Source: Vicugna pacos
Lineage: Eukaryota > Chordata > Mammalia > Artiodactyla > Camelidae
Assembly (NCBI RefSeq): GCF_048564905.1
Contig: NC_132992.1
Coordinates: 89,851,001-89,915,000 of the forward strand
Direction of reading: 5' to 3'
DNA length: 64,000 nt
The notes beneath the pieces are model-generated. The model did no database searches. It was not told the origin of the DNA and saw only the letters and a list, made by a program, of their open reading frames with translations. Position 1 is the stretch's first letter. The number at the start of each line of letters is the position of its first letter. The position numbers and the translations under genes are program-made. Shown here piece after piece: positions 44,751-56,062 of this stretch.

Positions 44751-46330
44751 TGCTTCTTCTGTAGAAAGCAAATGTCAAGAAGAGAAAATTTTATGAAATC
44801 CATGCTTATGCCCTGCTTCCCTAAATTGAGTCCTAAGAGGGTAGAAGATGTATAGCTACAGAAGTTACTCAGTCCAGATCTAAATCTCCACTGTGGGTGG
44901 GCGAAGTCATTTCCTACCTCACCGCTGGTATTCATGACCTTTTAGAAATGTGACCAGTGGAAGTTGAGCAAGTCCACAGGTGCTCTTTCATTGACACTTA
45001 ATTGAATAGCTGGACTCTTTGACAACTGTTTAATCCTTGGCCATTGAAGACACTTGAATTTAGAGTCCATTTTCAAGGGCTAACAGTAAAGCAAACTTCT
45101 AAGCATCTTTCTTCTGTGATAGCCTTTTTTTTTTATTCTTTTAGGACACTTCCAACAGCATGTGTTCTGTTTCAAGTTGCTGTCTCAATTCATTGTAGTG
45201 AACTTCTTGTCAATTTTCCCACTTTATTCATTCATCCTTTCATGGCAACCTGTAGAAGACCTTCTTAGCCAAGTCTTTTTTTTCTGCTTTGTTTTGAAAC
45301 CAGTATTTTTTTTTTTTGTAAGTGGTGGTCAAGTCAAAACTTAGACTTGATCAGAAATGAGGCAACAACATCCCAAACACCTAATCTGGTCATTCTGATA
45401 ATTTTTAGCCAACGTAGTCTTGTTAACATACACTTTAAGCAAGATGTTATCTCTCTTCCAGCCTCTCTCTCTTTTTTCTCACACACACATAATGCAAAAT
45501 TTAAGTAGATAGGTGTAGATTTAGAGATAAGATTAAATACATATAGACATATAGAATAAATATGTTAAATGCATTCAAAATGAGAAACATCTCTTTATTC
45601 TCTACTAGGAAAAAAAATCTGTCTTCCCCAATTGCATCACCTGATCCTCCTTCTGTATATTAGAGGTCTATAGGTACGTTGATTTCATTAAAAGATGATG
45701 TTTCCAAGATCCTTTAATAAAAATAAATTGGGTTAGCATAATAACTACCCAGCATTTTATTCAAGTTGCTGGGTATGGCGCTTCCTGGTGTGAACAGCAA
45801 TAGTGATCATATATCGCTATATGAGGAAATTTATTTTGACAACTCGTGCTAGCTGACAGGTATATAGTACATGTGCCTCACAGTTTCAGGACCAGTTTCA
45901 AAAGCAGCCTTTGCTAAAATGAAGGAATTTCTCATGACTGCATCAAGTGACAAGAAGCAGGAACTGGGTCAGACTAGGGATGTACACTGCTGATGTAAAA
46001 AATGATCTGGAAGGGACCTGTTGGCAAGGTTCATTGCTGCTTCTTACTGCTGCACCATCTCGCCTCTCTAAAAATCCTCTCTTGCACCTGCTGAAGGACC
46101 TCATGGCCAAGCTACTGGCAATGAGAAAGGCCAATCTGGTCTCTGGATACTGTTAAATCATCTTTTATGCTGAGAAGAAATGGTGGAAAACTCATCTCTT
46201 TCCCCTTTACTTTTGAAGACAGTTCCCAGGGCTCTCCCTAGTGAGGATTTTATCAAAGGGTTATCTATCTGTATGGAGTGAATTCATTGTGACTTTAAAA
46301 AAAAAATCCACCTGTAAAATTGCTTTCTAT
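44750..46330. other. Mostly unique AT-rich DNA
   Basis: No interspersed repeat recognised. Frames of 63-69 codons on both strands at 45943-46156 overlap exactly and neither resembles a protein that I know. Confidence 0.4.
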
Positions 46331-46334
46331 AATT

Positions 46335-46700
46335 TGATATAAGGTGATCATACAAGTATATATTGGAAGACTTTGGTTAAATAAATTGTGGTATATCTAT
46401 TCAGTGGGCTAATATGCCATCATTGAGAGGGTAGTTAAAGTTCTACATTTCAATAACTCATTTTTGAGGATTAAAGTGGTTATAAAGTGGCATTTAAAAA
46501 TATAGCATGGTCTCATTTACACAAAAACAGAAACCGAAAAAAGAAAAAATGCCTGAAAATATGTTCAAAGCGTTAAAAGAATAATTTTGGTTTGTGGGTT
46601 GTCAGGTTAACTTACTTTTTGTTTTTCAATACATTTGGTATTTGACATAAATATGTATTCACTTCATAATTGGGACACAACAAAAAAAGTAAAAGCTATA
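46335..46700 (+). mobile_element. Old L1 LINE 3' end
   Basis: 'ggttaaataaattgtggta', 'ctattcagtgggctaatatg', 'catggtctcatttacacaaa', 'caaaaaaagtaaaagc' follow the typical old L1 ORF2 end and 3' UTR in sense orientation. Confidence 0.65.
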
Positions 46701-46914
46701 TTTTTTGGATGGAAATACAAAAGATGGCATTAATTTGAATGACAACTAGCATCATTTAGGTCCAAGAGACTATATTTTATCAGTTAAGATCCAACCTGGG
46801 AGGCCCCATTCCAAGAACTTTCATTTTGCTCATCTGCTAAGTGGAACCAAATGCAATGCCTGTCACCTAAGAATAGGTATACAATGGGAAAACATTTGTG
46901 ATGCAAAATCATGA

Positions 46915-47085
46915 AGTGGTAAGAAGTACAGACTCCAGAGTCAGATTTCCTTTAAATGAATCCCAGTGCCATTGCTTCCTAGTTGTGTGACCTTAAGCAG
47001 TTACTAAACCTCTCTGAGCCTCAGGCTCCTACCCTACAAATGAGATAAGTAAATGCACCCACTTCGTGGCTGTTTTAGGAAGACA
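46915..47085 (+). repeat. MIR SINE
   Basis: Sense MIR: 'ggtaagaagtacagactcca', 'cattgcttcctagttgtgtg', 'accttaagcagttactaaac', 'ctctctgagcctcaggctc', then 'cacttcgtggctgttttagg'. Well preserved. Confidence 0.88.
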
Positions 47086-47109
47086 TTCAGCTAACATTTG
47101 TGAAGCATT

Positions 47110-47400
47110 TACAATTCTGCCAGCTACAGAATAAGCATTATATGCATATTTGATAAATAAGTAAATTGCTCTGTGGTACTCTTAGCTGTAGGATTTAGGT
47201 CTCTAACTGCTCAGGCAAAATCTATTTTAAAGTATATCATGCTGCAGTTATGTAGTTATGTACTTTATGTAGTCTTTTTTGTCCTGTTCTGTGTACACAT
47301 ATAAGCACTACAAAAAAGGTACCAATGAAGCAAGGGATGTAAAAATCACCACGGAAAAAAATGTGAGCACAAAGTAATAATGGGAGATAATTGCTTTGTC
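47110..47400. other. AT-rich unique DNA
   Basis: No repeat or gene recognised. Confidence 0.35.
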
Positions 47401-47780
47401 TTTTTCTTTTTCAGACTGTCTTAAGTAGATCTGCTCAAATCAATGCTAGAGTTTGAATAATTTTTTTCTGAACTAGGACAGATTTATAATTGAAAGTATC
47501 TGGCATGTTAATTGAAAGGTCTTTATTACCGGTTGTCCATTCTTGTTAGGAGCCATCTTTTAAACTAAGATGGCTGCCACTTAAATCAAGAATCAATTAG
47601 AAACATTAATAAAACAATCCTGTCAACTCCCGTTAGACCCAGGCCAGACCTTTCTCTTCTCTATTAAGCAGGCAAATGCTAATCACTATTTTTATCAATA
47701 TCTTTAAAACATGGTCTGTAATTTACCCCCAGTAAATGAATAATGCCAATTGGTTACTGACTCAAAGTTGAAAGGACTCT
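47400..47780. promoter_or_regulatory. Candidate enhancer-like AT-rich block
   Basis: Repeat-free. Carries a consensus-like YY1 site (aagatggctgccac at 47568-47581), TTATAATTG, GTTAATTG, CAATTAG and GCTAATC homeobox-type cores, TTATTACCGG and CCAATTGG. Dense developmental-type motifs without repeats make this one of the better candidates, but it is inference. Confidence 0.32.
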
Positions 47781-48009
47781 CCCAGGGGGAGAAAGAAAGT
47801 CCATACTCTGTCACCTTCTGTTTGTCAAGGGAGGGAAGCTTTGGTGTTTTGAAAGAAAACAAACAAATATTGTTTTCTGAGGGATAGACTATACAGGAGA
47901 GTGCATGTTCTGAGAAGTGAAAGAAAATGATACAATTTGAGAAGAATACTTGGTAAACTAAGCAAAAGAATGCTAAAAAGAGGCAGAGTTCATTTGCATG
48001 TTGTCAGCT

Positions 48010-48260
48010 CGGCCAAAGAGTTCAGTTTAGTGAACAAGCATTTACATAGGATCTTCTGTGTAGAGTGCTTGAGAATCAAGATGTACAAGAGAAGGCCCCT
48101 GCAATCTGGGATCGTACCATCTAGTGTGAGGGACAGATGTCTAAAGACATAACTGTGCAAAATGTGGTCAGGTGCTTGGATAGAGGATGTGCCTGCAGAG
48201 GTCGGGGGATATGAGGAGAGTAGGTACCCCATCCAGCCTGGGGACAACGAAGAAGACAAG
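48010..48260 (-). repeat. L2 LINE 3' fragment, antisense
   Basis: 'gaacaagcatttacatagg', 'gaatcaagatgtacaagaga', 'aggcccctgcaatctggg' and 'tcgtaccatctagtgtgagg' are antisense L2 3' end blocks. Confidence 0.7.
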
Positions 48261-48264
48261 GGTT

Positions 48265-49300
48265 CATTCCTCCATTCTCCATTTCATTGAGGTTGAAGGG
48301 GCAAGGCTGGATGGGTGGAAACTTTGGCCCCAGATCAGCAAGTCTGAGTTAGAAGTGGTGTAATAGATTATTAGGTCCAGCCTTGTTTCTACTCCTTTTA
48401 TGGGTACCTTCTCAACCACGATTCTCCTGGCTTCCAATTAAAATCTTCCTGGCACCCCACTCCTAGAAGCAGCTTATGCCCACTTTGACAGTTCTAATTC
48501 TTGCAGTATGCTTCTCTCCATTGAATCAGAAAATGCCTCTTTTGCTAGTTTCTGTGGTTCTGATGTTGGCCTCGGGGGGTGTGGCCATTTCGCTAATGTG
48601 GAGCCGTGGGAACGTCTCGGGGCAGGAAAGCCAAGGTGTGGGCCTTAGTTTCACCATCTATAAATGCTCTGACCTTTGGTGTTTTACTTTCCGCAGTGGG
48701 AAGATTCTCACTGTGAAAATAGTGGTTCTATGGTTCATTGCCTACAAGGAAGTAGTAACGAAACATTTTAAAAGAAGTCATATGACATGTTAGCTTATAG
48801 TCATATTATCAAGAGAAAAGGTATGTGAAATAACTTTTAAATTGGCAACATTCTTGTTATCATCACTTTCTTTTCAGTACAGTAGTTCTTGAAATTCCCG
48901 AAGGACCCCACCCCATTGTGTTTTATCTAGTTTTTTTCAAGGTCTGTTCTCAATATCCTGGTTTCTTCTAATGGTTCCCACGTGACTGTGAAATGCCTCA
49001 GCTAGAATTTAAAGTTTCGCCTGTAAACTTTTTCTCTCAAATGCGTGGACCCCATACACACATGCATCTGGTTCGTGTGGTTGTGACCGGGAATGTCTGC
49101 CATTTTTATCTAGGCAATTTTTTCCCAATAGGCCACTGCCACAATCCAGGGCCCCAAATGACTCCAAACCGTAATTTTGTATTTAAAAACACACACACAC
49201 AAAACAACAAAAAATTAAACTGTGAAAGCCCTGTCTCTGAGAGGCAGGCAGGGTGGTGCAGTGGAAAAGAAAATTGGTGACGGGAACCCATGTGATGAAT
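48265..49300. other. Unique non-coding DNA
   Basis: No repeat recognised except a short CA run near 49188-49200. No coding signal. Confidence 0.4.
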
Positions 49301-49304
49301 TAAT

Positions 49305-49430
49305 ACTGAAAATTAGAGCTGGAAGGAGCCTTAAAGATCATCTAGGTTAATGGTCTCAGTTCACTTAAGGGGAGGCACCTCACAACTTGCTCAGGAGCAC
49401 TGACCTTTGTGCTAGGGGACACCAGCCCAC
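49305..49430. repeat. MIR3/L3-like old repeat scrap
   Basis: 'attagagctggaaggagcct' followed by 'taaagatcatctaggttaat' matches a well known old SINE/LINE block; the rest is diverged and strand is uncertain. Confidence 0.5.
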
Positions 49431-49780
49431 CCTCCATTGTGTATGTTTACTTGACAAAAAGAAACTTTTTTTTCTGTGAAAAAGTTAATGTTGCTTTTTC
49501 AGGGGAATCTCTTTGATAAATGTATCTTTTTCTTCTGCAGGAATCAAATAACTTACATTTTCTCTCTTCTGGGTTGAGTTTTAATGAATTATATTTTCCT
49601 ACAAAATTATTTCATCCATGACGTGAAGTATATTTAAATCATATATTTCTTCCTTTATAAATGTTGCTAACATGTCATTTTGAATCGCTGTTGAGAACTG
49701 TCATATCTTTATTGTTAATACAATTTTTAGCATTATAAAATGCATAAAGAAAAAAACAACCTTCTACGTATTCTGGTATA
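49430..49780. other. AT-rich unique DNA
   Basis: No repeat or gene recognised with confidence. Confidence 0.35.
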
Positions 49781-49784
49781 TATA

Positions 49785-51050
49785 ACCATGTAACAAACCA
49801 CCCCAGATAAAACTTGGGTGTGGCAATGACGTCCACATACAACACCGATGGCGCAAACAGTGAGCAAAATAATTGATAAGCTGGAGGCCACTAAAATACA
49901 AAATCTTCTACTCTTCAAAAAACGAAGTCAACAGAAAGAGAAGATAGAAGTCAATAGAAAGCCACAGACTGGGAGAAAACGTTTGCAAAACATGCACCTA
50001 ATAAAGGACTGTTACTTAAAACTCAACGGTAAGAAAATAACTCACTCAATTTAAAAAAAAGTCAAAGACCTTAATGGACACCTCAGTAAAGAAGATATGC
50101 AAATGGCAAATAAATATGTGAAAAGATGTTTCACATAATATGTCATCAGGGAAATGCAAATTAAAATGAGATGCCACAGCACACGCTTATTAAATGGCCA
50201 AAATTCAGAACACGGATGACACCAAATGCTGGGGAGGGTGTGGAGTAACAGGAACGCTCACTGTTGATGGAAATGCAAAGTGCTATAGCCACTGAGGAAG
50301 ACTTGGCTATGTCTCACAAAAACATACTTTTTCCATGCAACCCAGCAGTCACATGCCTTGCTATTTACCCAAAGGAAGGGAAAACTTACATCCACACAAA
50401 AGGCCGCACACAGATGTGTATAGTAGCTTAACCATAATGGCCAAAACTTGGCAGCCACCAAGATGTCCTTCAGTAGATAAATGGCTAAACAAATTATGGT
50501 ATAGTCAGCAATAGAATATATTCGGTGCTAAAATGAAGTGAACTACCAAGCCATAAAAAGACATGGAGGAAATTTAAATGCATGCCACCAGGGGAAAGAA
50601 GCCGATCTAAAAATGTTACATACTATAAAATTCCAAGTGTATGACATCCTGGAAAAGAGTAAAACTATGGAGACAGTAAAAAAAAAAAAAAATCAGTGAT
50701 TTCCAGGGCTTAGGACTGAGGCAGAAGAGATGGGTAGGCAGAGCACAGAGGATGTTTAGGGCAGTGAAACCCTCTGCATGCTACCATAGTGGTGAATACA
50801 CGTCATTATGCACTGTTCAAACTCATGGAACATACAACATCAAGAGTGAATCTTAATATAAAATATGGACTTTGGGTGATGATGTGTCAGTGTAGGTTCA
50901 TCTGTGGCTACAAATGAACTGCTCTAGTGAGGATGTTGATAATGAGGGATGCTATGCATGTGTGAAGGCAGAGTGTATCTACACTCTTCCCTTAATTTTG
51001 CTCTGAATCTGAAACTGCTCTGAAATAATAAAATCTTAATAAAAATTATA
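49785..51050 (+). mobile_element. Old L1 LINE, 3' part of ORF2 and 3' UTR
   Basis: Colinear with L1 ORF2: 'cagactgggagaaaacgttt', 'agaagatatgcaaatggcaa', 'gaaatgcaaattaaaatgag', 'caacccagcagtcacatgc', 'ccaaggaagg'-like sequence, 'gataaatggctaaacaaatt', then a 3' UTR ending 'gaaataataaaatcttaata'. About 1.27 kb, many frames closed. Confidence 0.9.
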
Positions 51051-51054
51051 TTCA

Positions 51055-51170
51055 TATGTTCAGCCTTATTCAACAAGGATTTATTGAGTAACTACCTACA
51101 TGTGGCAAGGGACGATGATAAAATGAGACATGGTCCATCGCAGTCACAGATGGTAACCCAAATGAGAGGG
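51055..51170 (-). repeat. L2 LINE 3' end, antisense
   Basis: 'cttattcaacaaggatttat' with 'tgagtaactacctacatgtgg' trimmed and 'aaaatgagacatggtcc'-type blocks fit the antisense L2 terminus. Confidence 0.6.
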
Positions 51171-51369
51171 GAAAATTATCAATCTTTTCCCAGTTGATAA
51201 TCAAATGATGACTATTTCCTGTTTCAAATGACTATTATAGTTGAAAACAGAACTAGATTATTTTGCTGGAGAGGGTGGTCCCTCTGCCACTGGTCTTTCA
51301 AATCCTAGAATCAGTCCCTCTGCTACATGAGACTAAGATTGTAGATGGAGGTGGCATGATGAAAAGTCG

Positions 51370-51540
51370 CTAGTGTTAATTGACGGCTTACTATTTGCTG
51401 GTCAGTGTTTTCAGCATTAACACTGGTTGACACATTTAATCTTGGCAATGTCCTTACAAGGGAGGATCTCTTTTCATTCTCCTATGTCATACATGAGGAA
51501 ATTGAGGCTCAGACCAAGTAAAGTTGACAAGAATTGTAAA
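51370..51540 (-). repeat. MIR SINE, antisense
   Basis: 'ttgacggcttactatttgct', 'cacatttaatcttggcaatg', 'tacatgaggaaattgaggct' in antisense MIR order. Confidence 0.82.
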
Positions 51541-52630
51541 GCATCTGAGATTTTATGTTACCCACAAGTTAGCAAGTTAGCTTGTCACAGTTTCATGGCG
51601 GCTGGTAGACTTGAGGTTCTTGGGTCAAAGATAAAGGACAGTTTTTCAATCACAGTCATAGGAATAGACAGGGCATCAGCATTTCTTGCACCTGTCCCCT
51701 GAGTCACAGTGCCCAAGGGCCAAGCGACGCCTGCACATGCAGTAAGCTGTCACACATGAGGACCCCCTCCGCTTTGGCAACCTGAACCTCATCTGATGGG
51801 TAGTCAGCCTACCAGCCCTTTCTTCTGAAGGGAGGCTCCATCTCTGTCTCCCATGGTTGTTGGCTAGTTCAGAACAAAGGGCAGTCAGTGCCTTGCTCCT
51901 AAGATGTGCAGAAATGCAAGGAACTCATGGAGACTCATCTCCCAACACAAAGCATCTACAAAGTCATGTGTGGCAAAGTTTGGATTCAAGCTGGGGTACT
52001 ACAGAGCCCCCAGGCCTAACACTGGGCTCCACCTCCCCCTAGGCTATCAGAGCATCTAAAAGATGTGGCCGGTTGAGTGGGCAGGGGACTGATACAAAGC
52101 AGGAAGGCTTTCTAGCGTCCTGGGTGTCTCAGGCCAGTATCCAACCTCATTCCCCAGTGGGGCGAAGAAGCAGAGACAGGGCTTCGGCAGGCCAAAGTAG
52201 GGAGGGTGGACATGAGCTGGAATAGGAAGAAATAGAAACTGAGACCCAGGGCGATGAATGCAAGGCACTGTGACAGGGAGGAGAGAGTGGGAGTCACGAT
52301 GGAGCTGGGCAAATGCTTCAGTGGAGTCCTTGACCCAGGGCTCACCCTGACCTACATCGCTCATGGGAGGCCCTTCTGCATGTCAAGGGGCAGGTCTGGC
52401 ACAGCCACACTGAAATCCAGGTGTTTTATAGGTGAAAACCCTCATGCCTCGGAGCAGAAGATCAGCAGGCTTGTCGATCGAGGGCACAGCCAGCCCCTCA
52501 CTGACCATTCCCTCCTTCGATGAAACCCCAACTACAGTGACATTGGGTGGGGATGCAGCTCAGAGGGTGGTTCCAATGGCAGGGGCTTCGTGTTTGACAA
52601 AGTTCTAATCTAGGTTAGGGCTCAATGCCG
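51540..52630. other. Unique non-coding DNA
   Basis: No repeat recognised. Overlapping frames on both strands at 52056-52523 have no domain. Confidence 0.4.
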
Positions 52631-52870
52631 AGGGCTCTTTGGAGTAAAATCATCTCTTTATTAATGAGATCCAGCCCCATCTCTCTGATAGAAATGATGG
52701 GAAAACGTGTCCCTTTGGTGCTATTCAAATGAACAGGACAGAACAGTGGGTGTCTTTAAAACTCTCTCCCTATCATAGGAGGCTGGAGCTCATTAGCGAG
52801 GGGAATGATCTTGCCGGGGAAGGGCTGTTACAATAAGAAAACCTAACCTACTCAAGATGAGCTAGATCCA
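52630..52870. promoter_or_regulatory. Candidate regulatory block
   Basis: Repeat-free, with 'ctttattaatgagatcc', 'gagctcattagcgaggg' (ATTAG cores), 'gctattcaaatgaac' (close to an octamer/SOX-type site) and 'tgatagaaatgatggg'. Suggestive of a conserved non-coding element; inference only. Confidence 0.28.
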
Positions 52871-53455
52871 AGTCAATTAGTCTGAGGGAAAAAAAGCAGA
52901 GAGAGAGCAAGTGAGCTTCAAAACTACCACCTCTTTCCTTCCATTCATTTAAATAACAGCAAGGGGACATTTTAGTTTTTTAATTTTTTTTTACTTGAAT
53001 CAGCCTGGATCTCATTAATATAGGAATGATCTCACTTAAAAGACCTAGTGTTAAACTCCTGTTCAGCTGAGATTAACCAAATCAAACATGATCTGACCAA
53101 AAAAGAAAAGTCTAAAGTATTAGATCTATTTCTAATACATTGCAATCTGCCTTTAAAAATAAAAAAGGGTACACATGACATTTCTTGTTCAGCTTCTTTT
53201 GATGTATCTGGAATACACTTTCCTAGGTAAATTGGTATTGAAATTGCAGTAAGATGTGGTTATCCACGTGAAGTTACCAAAAGAGGGGAGATTCAAATAA
53301 TTTACATGTACATGAGAAGAAGGGTCTAGCAGACAGTGTCAACTATGGAGGAAATACATCTTCCATTGGATGTCTATTCCTAGGAGTTGTCAATGACCTT
53401 CTTCATATTAATCTTACTGAACCACAATTTCTATCTGTTATCAGATAAATACACT
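52870..53455. other. AT-rich unique DNA
   Basis: No repeat or gene recognised. Confidence 0.4.
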
Positions 53456-53462
53456 TAATTTG

Positions 53463-53698
53463 AAGGTTTCTCAACTTCAACACTATTGACTTTGAGGATC
53501 CAAATGTGTGGGTTCCTTTGCTCTGGGGCTGTCCTGTATATTATAAGATGTTCAGCACCATCTTTGGCCTCCACCCCAGATGTCAGCAGCCCTCTCCCAC
53601 CAATTATGACAGCCAAAAATATCTCCAGACATCATCAAATGCCTCCCGGGGTGGGGGGGGGGGAAATCACATTCACCCCTATTAATAACCACCTATTT
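53463..53698 (+). repeat. Non-autonomous hAT-Charlie transposon, right end cut by L1
   Basis: Starts 'ggtttctcaacttcaacact', then 'ggggctgtcctgtatattat', 'gatgttcagcaccatctttg', 'ccaaaaatatctccagacat', a G11 run at 53653-53663 and a decayed right terminus 'attaataaccac' at about 53681-53692. The order is that of a common MER1-group hAT element. The L1 fragment at 53699 sits in or just beside its right terminal repeat. Confidence 0.75.
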
Positions 53699-53909
53699 TT
53701 TAATAGAAGTTTAGTTGATTTACAATGTTGTGTTAGTTTCTGGTGTAGCATAGTGGTTCAGTTTTATATATATATTATATATATATATAATTTATTTATA
53801 TATATTTATATTTATATACATATTCTTTTTCATTATAAGCTATTACAAGATATTGAATGGTGTCCCCGCTATATAGTAGGTGCTATACAGCAGGGCCTTG
53901 CTGTTTATC
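53699..53909 (-). mobile_element. L1 3' UTR insertion, antisense
   Basis: 'tagttgatttacaatgttg', 'tgttagtttctggtgtagca', 'aagctattacaagatattga' and 'gctatacagcagggccttgc' are the antisense ungulate-type L1 3' UTR. Flanks AATAACCACCTATTT (53684-53698) and AATAATCACTTATTT (53910-53924) agree at 13 of 15 positions and define the insertion. Confidence 0.9.
53766..53822. repeat. (TA)n-rich expansion inside L1
   Basis: TATATA and TTATATA units expanded from the short TA stretch normally present in this L1 3' UTR. Confidence 0.88.
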
Positions 53910-53924
53910 AATAATCACTTATTT

Positions 53925-54775
53925 AAGATAACCTTGGCAAGAAGGCAAAAGAAAGAGCAATGTGTAAAGCAAGCCTTATGCCTGGGTTGAATTTGTCATC
54001 CTGGCTCGGTTCCAGAAGCTTCTGTTGGGTTCCTTGATCTCTCTCCTTGTCCCAGCCTGCCTACTACAGGAGGTGGCTCTCTCCCCTCATCCCCTGGAAA
54101 TTTAATTTAAGGACTCTTCACCCTACTTTGGTTAGCTACTTACAGTGGGGATTAGGGGGCATCCCAAGGTCATACATTCTCTGAAGGAAAACCACATGCG
54201 GCAAAGAACAGAGCCTTTGGAAAGAGCCACTGTGAAGTTCGATTCTCGGCTGTGTTATTTCCTAGGTGTAAATTAGTCTTTGGTGAATGCTTGCAGTCTT
54301 GGAGAGTCAATGAAGCCGCCAACAGGGATGCATCCATGCCAGAGAGACAGGAGAGAGAGGAAGAGAAACCCCCGGCCTCTCCCTTGCACCTGCCTGCAGA
54401 TCTCCTGCCTGGGTCCCAGTGGACACACCCAGGCAGAAGTCAGCTGACAGGGCTGGAGTCTGGGGGGAGAGCCCGAGAGCCACACAGTCCCAGTGAAGAA
54501 CGGTTCTGAGGGTAAACAGAACTAAGACAGGCATCCACACCCAACCGTGTGAATAAACTCATTCTATGTTAATGGCTTCTTTTTATGGCTGTTCTCTGGG
54601 CTTTGCTGAGTTGGAAACTGCTGTTGCCAGGCAGGTAAAATACACCATCCAGAGTAAACCTTAGCAGCCACCAGCATTAGCTCTCACTGGCCTAAGCCAT
54701 CGAGAACCAGAATCAGATTCAAGTCTTGAGCTGCCAGTCATGGAGAAGGGGCCTTGCTGGCATGAGGCTCTAGGA
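53925..54775. other. Unique non-coding DNA
   Basis: No repeat recognised. Three overlapping frames at 54252-54540 on both strands show no domain. Confidence 0.4.
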
Positions 54776-54777
54776 CC

Positions 54778-55000
54778 GGGCTCGGCAAACCTTCCCTGCA
54801 CAGAGCCAGCAAGTAAATGTTTTAAGCTCTGCAGTGCATACCGCCTCTGCTGCAGCTACTCAGTCCTACGGTGCAGTGCAAAAGCCGCTGTAGACAATCT
54901 GTAGCCTGCCGGATATAACTGCGTTCCAATAAAACTTTATTTACAAGGACAGCAGGCTGGACTTGCCTCACAGACTGCAGTTTGCCAGCCTCTGCTCTAC
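54778..55000 (+). repeat. Non-autonomous hAT transposon, nearly full length
   Basis: Left end 'cgggctcggcaaaccttcc', internal 'aagtaaatgttttaagctct', 'ccaataaaactttatttaca' and right end 'gcagtttgccagcctctgct' match a common hAT-type MITE with 'caggggttggcaaact' termini. The terminal inverted repeats are still visible. Confidence 0.8.
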
Positions 55001-55080
55001 AGGGCTAAACAACGAAGCCCCGTTTCTCCAGACAGTCGGTCTGTCGGAGAGCCCTGCCTGCATGAATCCATCAGTTCACA
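55000..55080. other. Short unique spacer
   Basis: Nothing recognised. Confidence 0.3.
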
Positions 55081-55520
55081 GCCATTGTTTGGGGAGAGGT
55101 GGTGGCTGTTTCAAGTTGACGAAGCACTTTTTTGTCTAACGGTTCATGTTTAATGTAAACACAAGGGTTATGTTATTCACACTTAAAAATACACCACTGA
55201 TCAGGAGATTATTAAAAATGATTTAAATTGAGAGACAGACCTAATTGGACAGGAAGAAAATCGCTTTCCACTGGGTAGGTGTTTCTTGTCTTGCAGAAAG
55301 CCCGTCAGTTTCCTTGGCAAATTCACAGCCCGGCATTCCAGTGCTCTCAGTATTCATGCATGCTACTAATGGATTTACAATTGCAAATCAGCCCTGTCCC
55401 AGAGCTGGGGATATTTTAGACTGTGTTTATTATGTCTCTGGTGTGCCTGCACACACGTGTGATGATCGCTGTTTCTTCTCCCAGAACAATTAGCAGCGGG
55501 CTGACCTCCCATTGTTTGTA
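55080..55520. promoter_or_regulatory. Candidate enhancer-like block
   Basis: Repeat-free. Two SOX-type CCATTGTTTG sites (near 55083 and 55512), a homeobox-type 'gacctaattggac' and 'acaattagcagc', 'catgtttaatgtaaacac' (a forkhead-like TGTAAACA core) and 'ttacaattgcaaatc'. The spacing and absence of repeats over 440 bp are striking for this window. Function is inference. Confidence 0.35.
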
Positions 55521-55920
55521 CCAGGGAAGGAGCTTTGATGTGGGAAAGGAGATGGGCTCACGTCTCAGTCTTCCTTCCCAGTATCCCTCAACTCTGCAGC
55601 GAGGAAGCAGCTTTTTCTAGAGGGAATACACAAGCTGCAGTTTTCCTGTTGGTCTCTCTCCACTCAGGTCATTTCAGGGAAACTGCACCTGCTTGGACTG
55701 GGTACCAGCTGCACGGAAAAGGTAAGAGATGCCCAGAGATGCACCTGTCTCATGGATGCCCTGGTCCTACCTACACAGCCCCTGCCGGCCTCCAGCCTCC
55801 AGGTCTTGAGGACCTTGATTTCTTGCTCTTAGTCCTCCTCTGGGCATCCAAGAAGCCAGTCTGGATGGCCACTCTGACGTTGTTTTGTTCAGGTGGGCCA
55901 GTACAGCTGGGGAGGCGGCG
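55520..55920. other. Unique non-coding DNA
   Basis: No repeat recognised. A 132-codon plus frame (55535-55933) enters the MIR and has no domain. Confidence 0.4.
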
Positions 55921-55924
55921 GTGT

Positions 55925-56062
55925 GAGTTTTGACCTCAGACAGATCCAAGTCTGAATTGGGTTTGCATCCCAGCTCTTCACTGGCTCACTGTGTGACCTC
56001 AGGTGAGTCACTGAGCCTCAGCAGCTCAGTTTCCTTATTAGTAAAGTGGGGATAATGATACC
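55925..56062 (+). repeat. MIR SINE, left part (split)
   Basis: 'cagacagatccaagtctga', 'tttgcatcccagctcttca', 'actgtgtgacctcaggtgag', 'ctcagtttccttattagtaa', 'agtggggataatgatacc'. Clear sense MIR, broken by an LTR and resuming near 56456. Confidence 0.88.

Noticed and set aside
45943-46156. Processed pseudogene on either strand
   Set aside because: Frames of 63-69 codons on both strands looked protein-like at first, but no known protein was recognised and there is no A tail or flanking duplication.
52540-52600. Third VIC-type SINE (gggtggggatgcagctcag)
   Set aside because: Only the A-box-like block is present. There is no B box, A-rich tail or flanking duplication, so it is probably a chance match.
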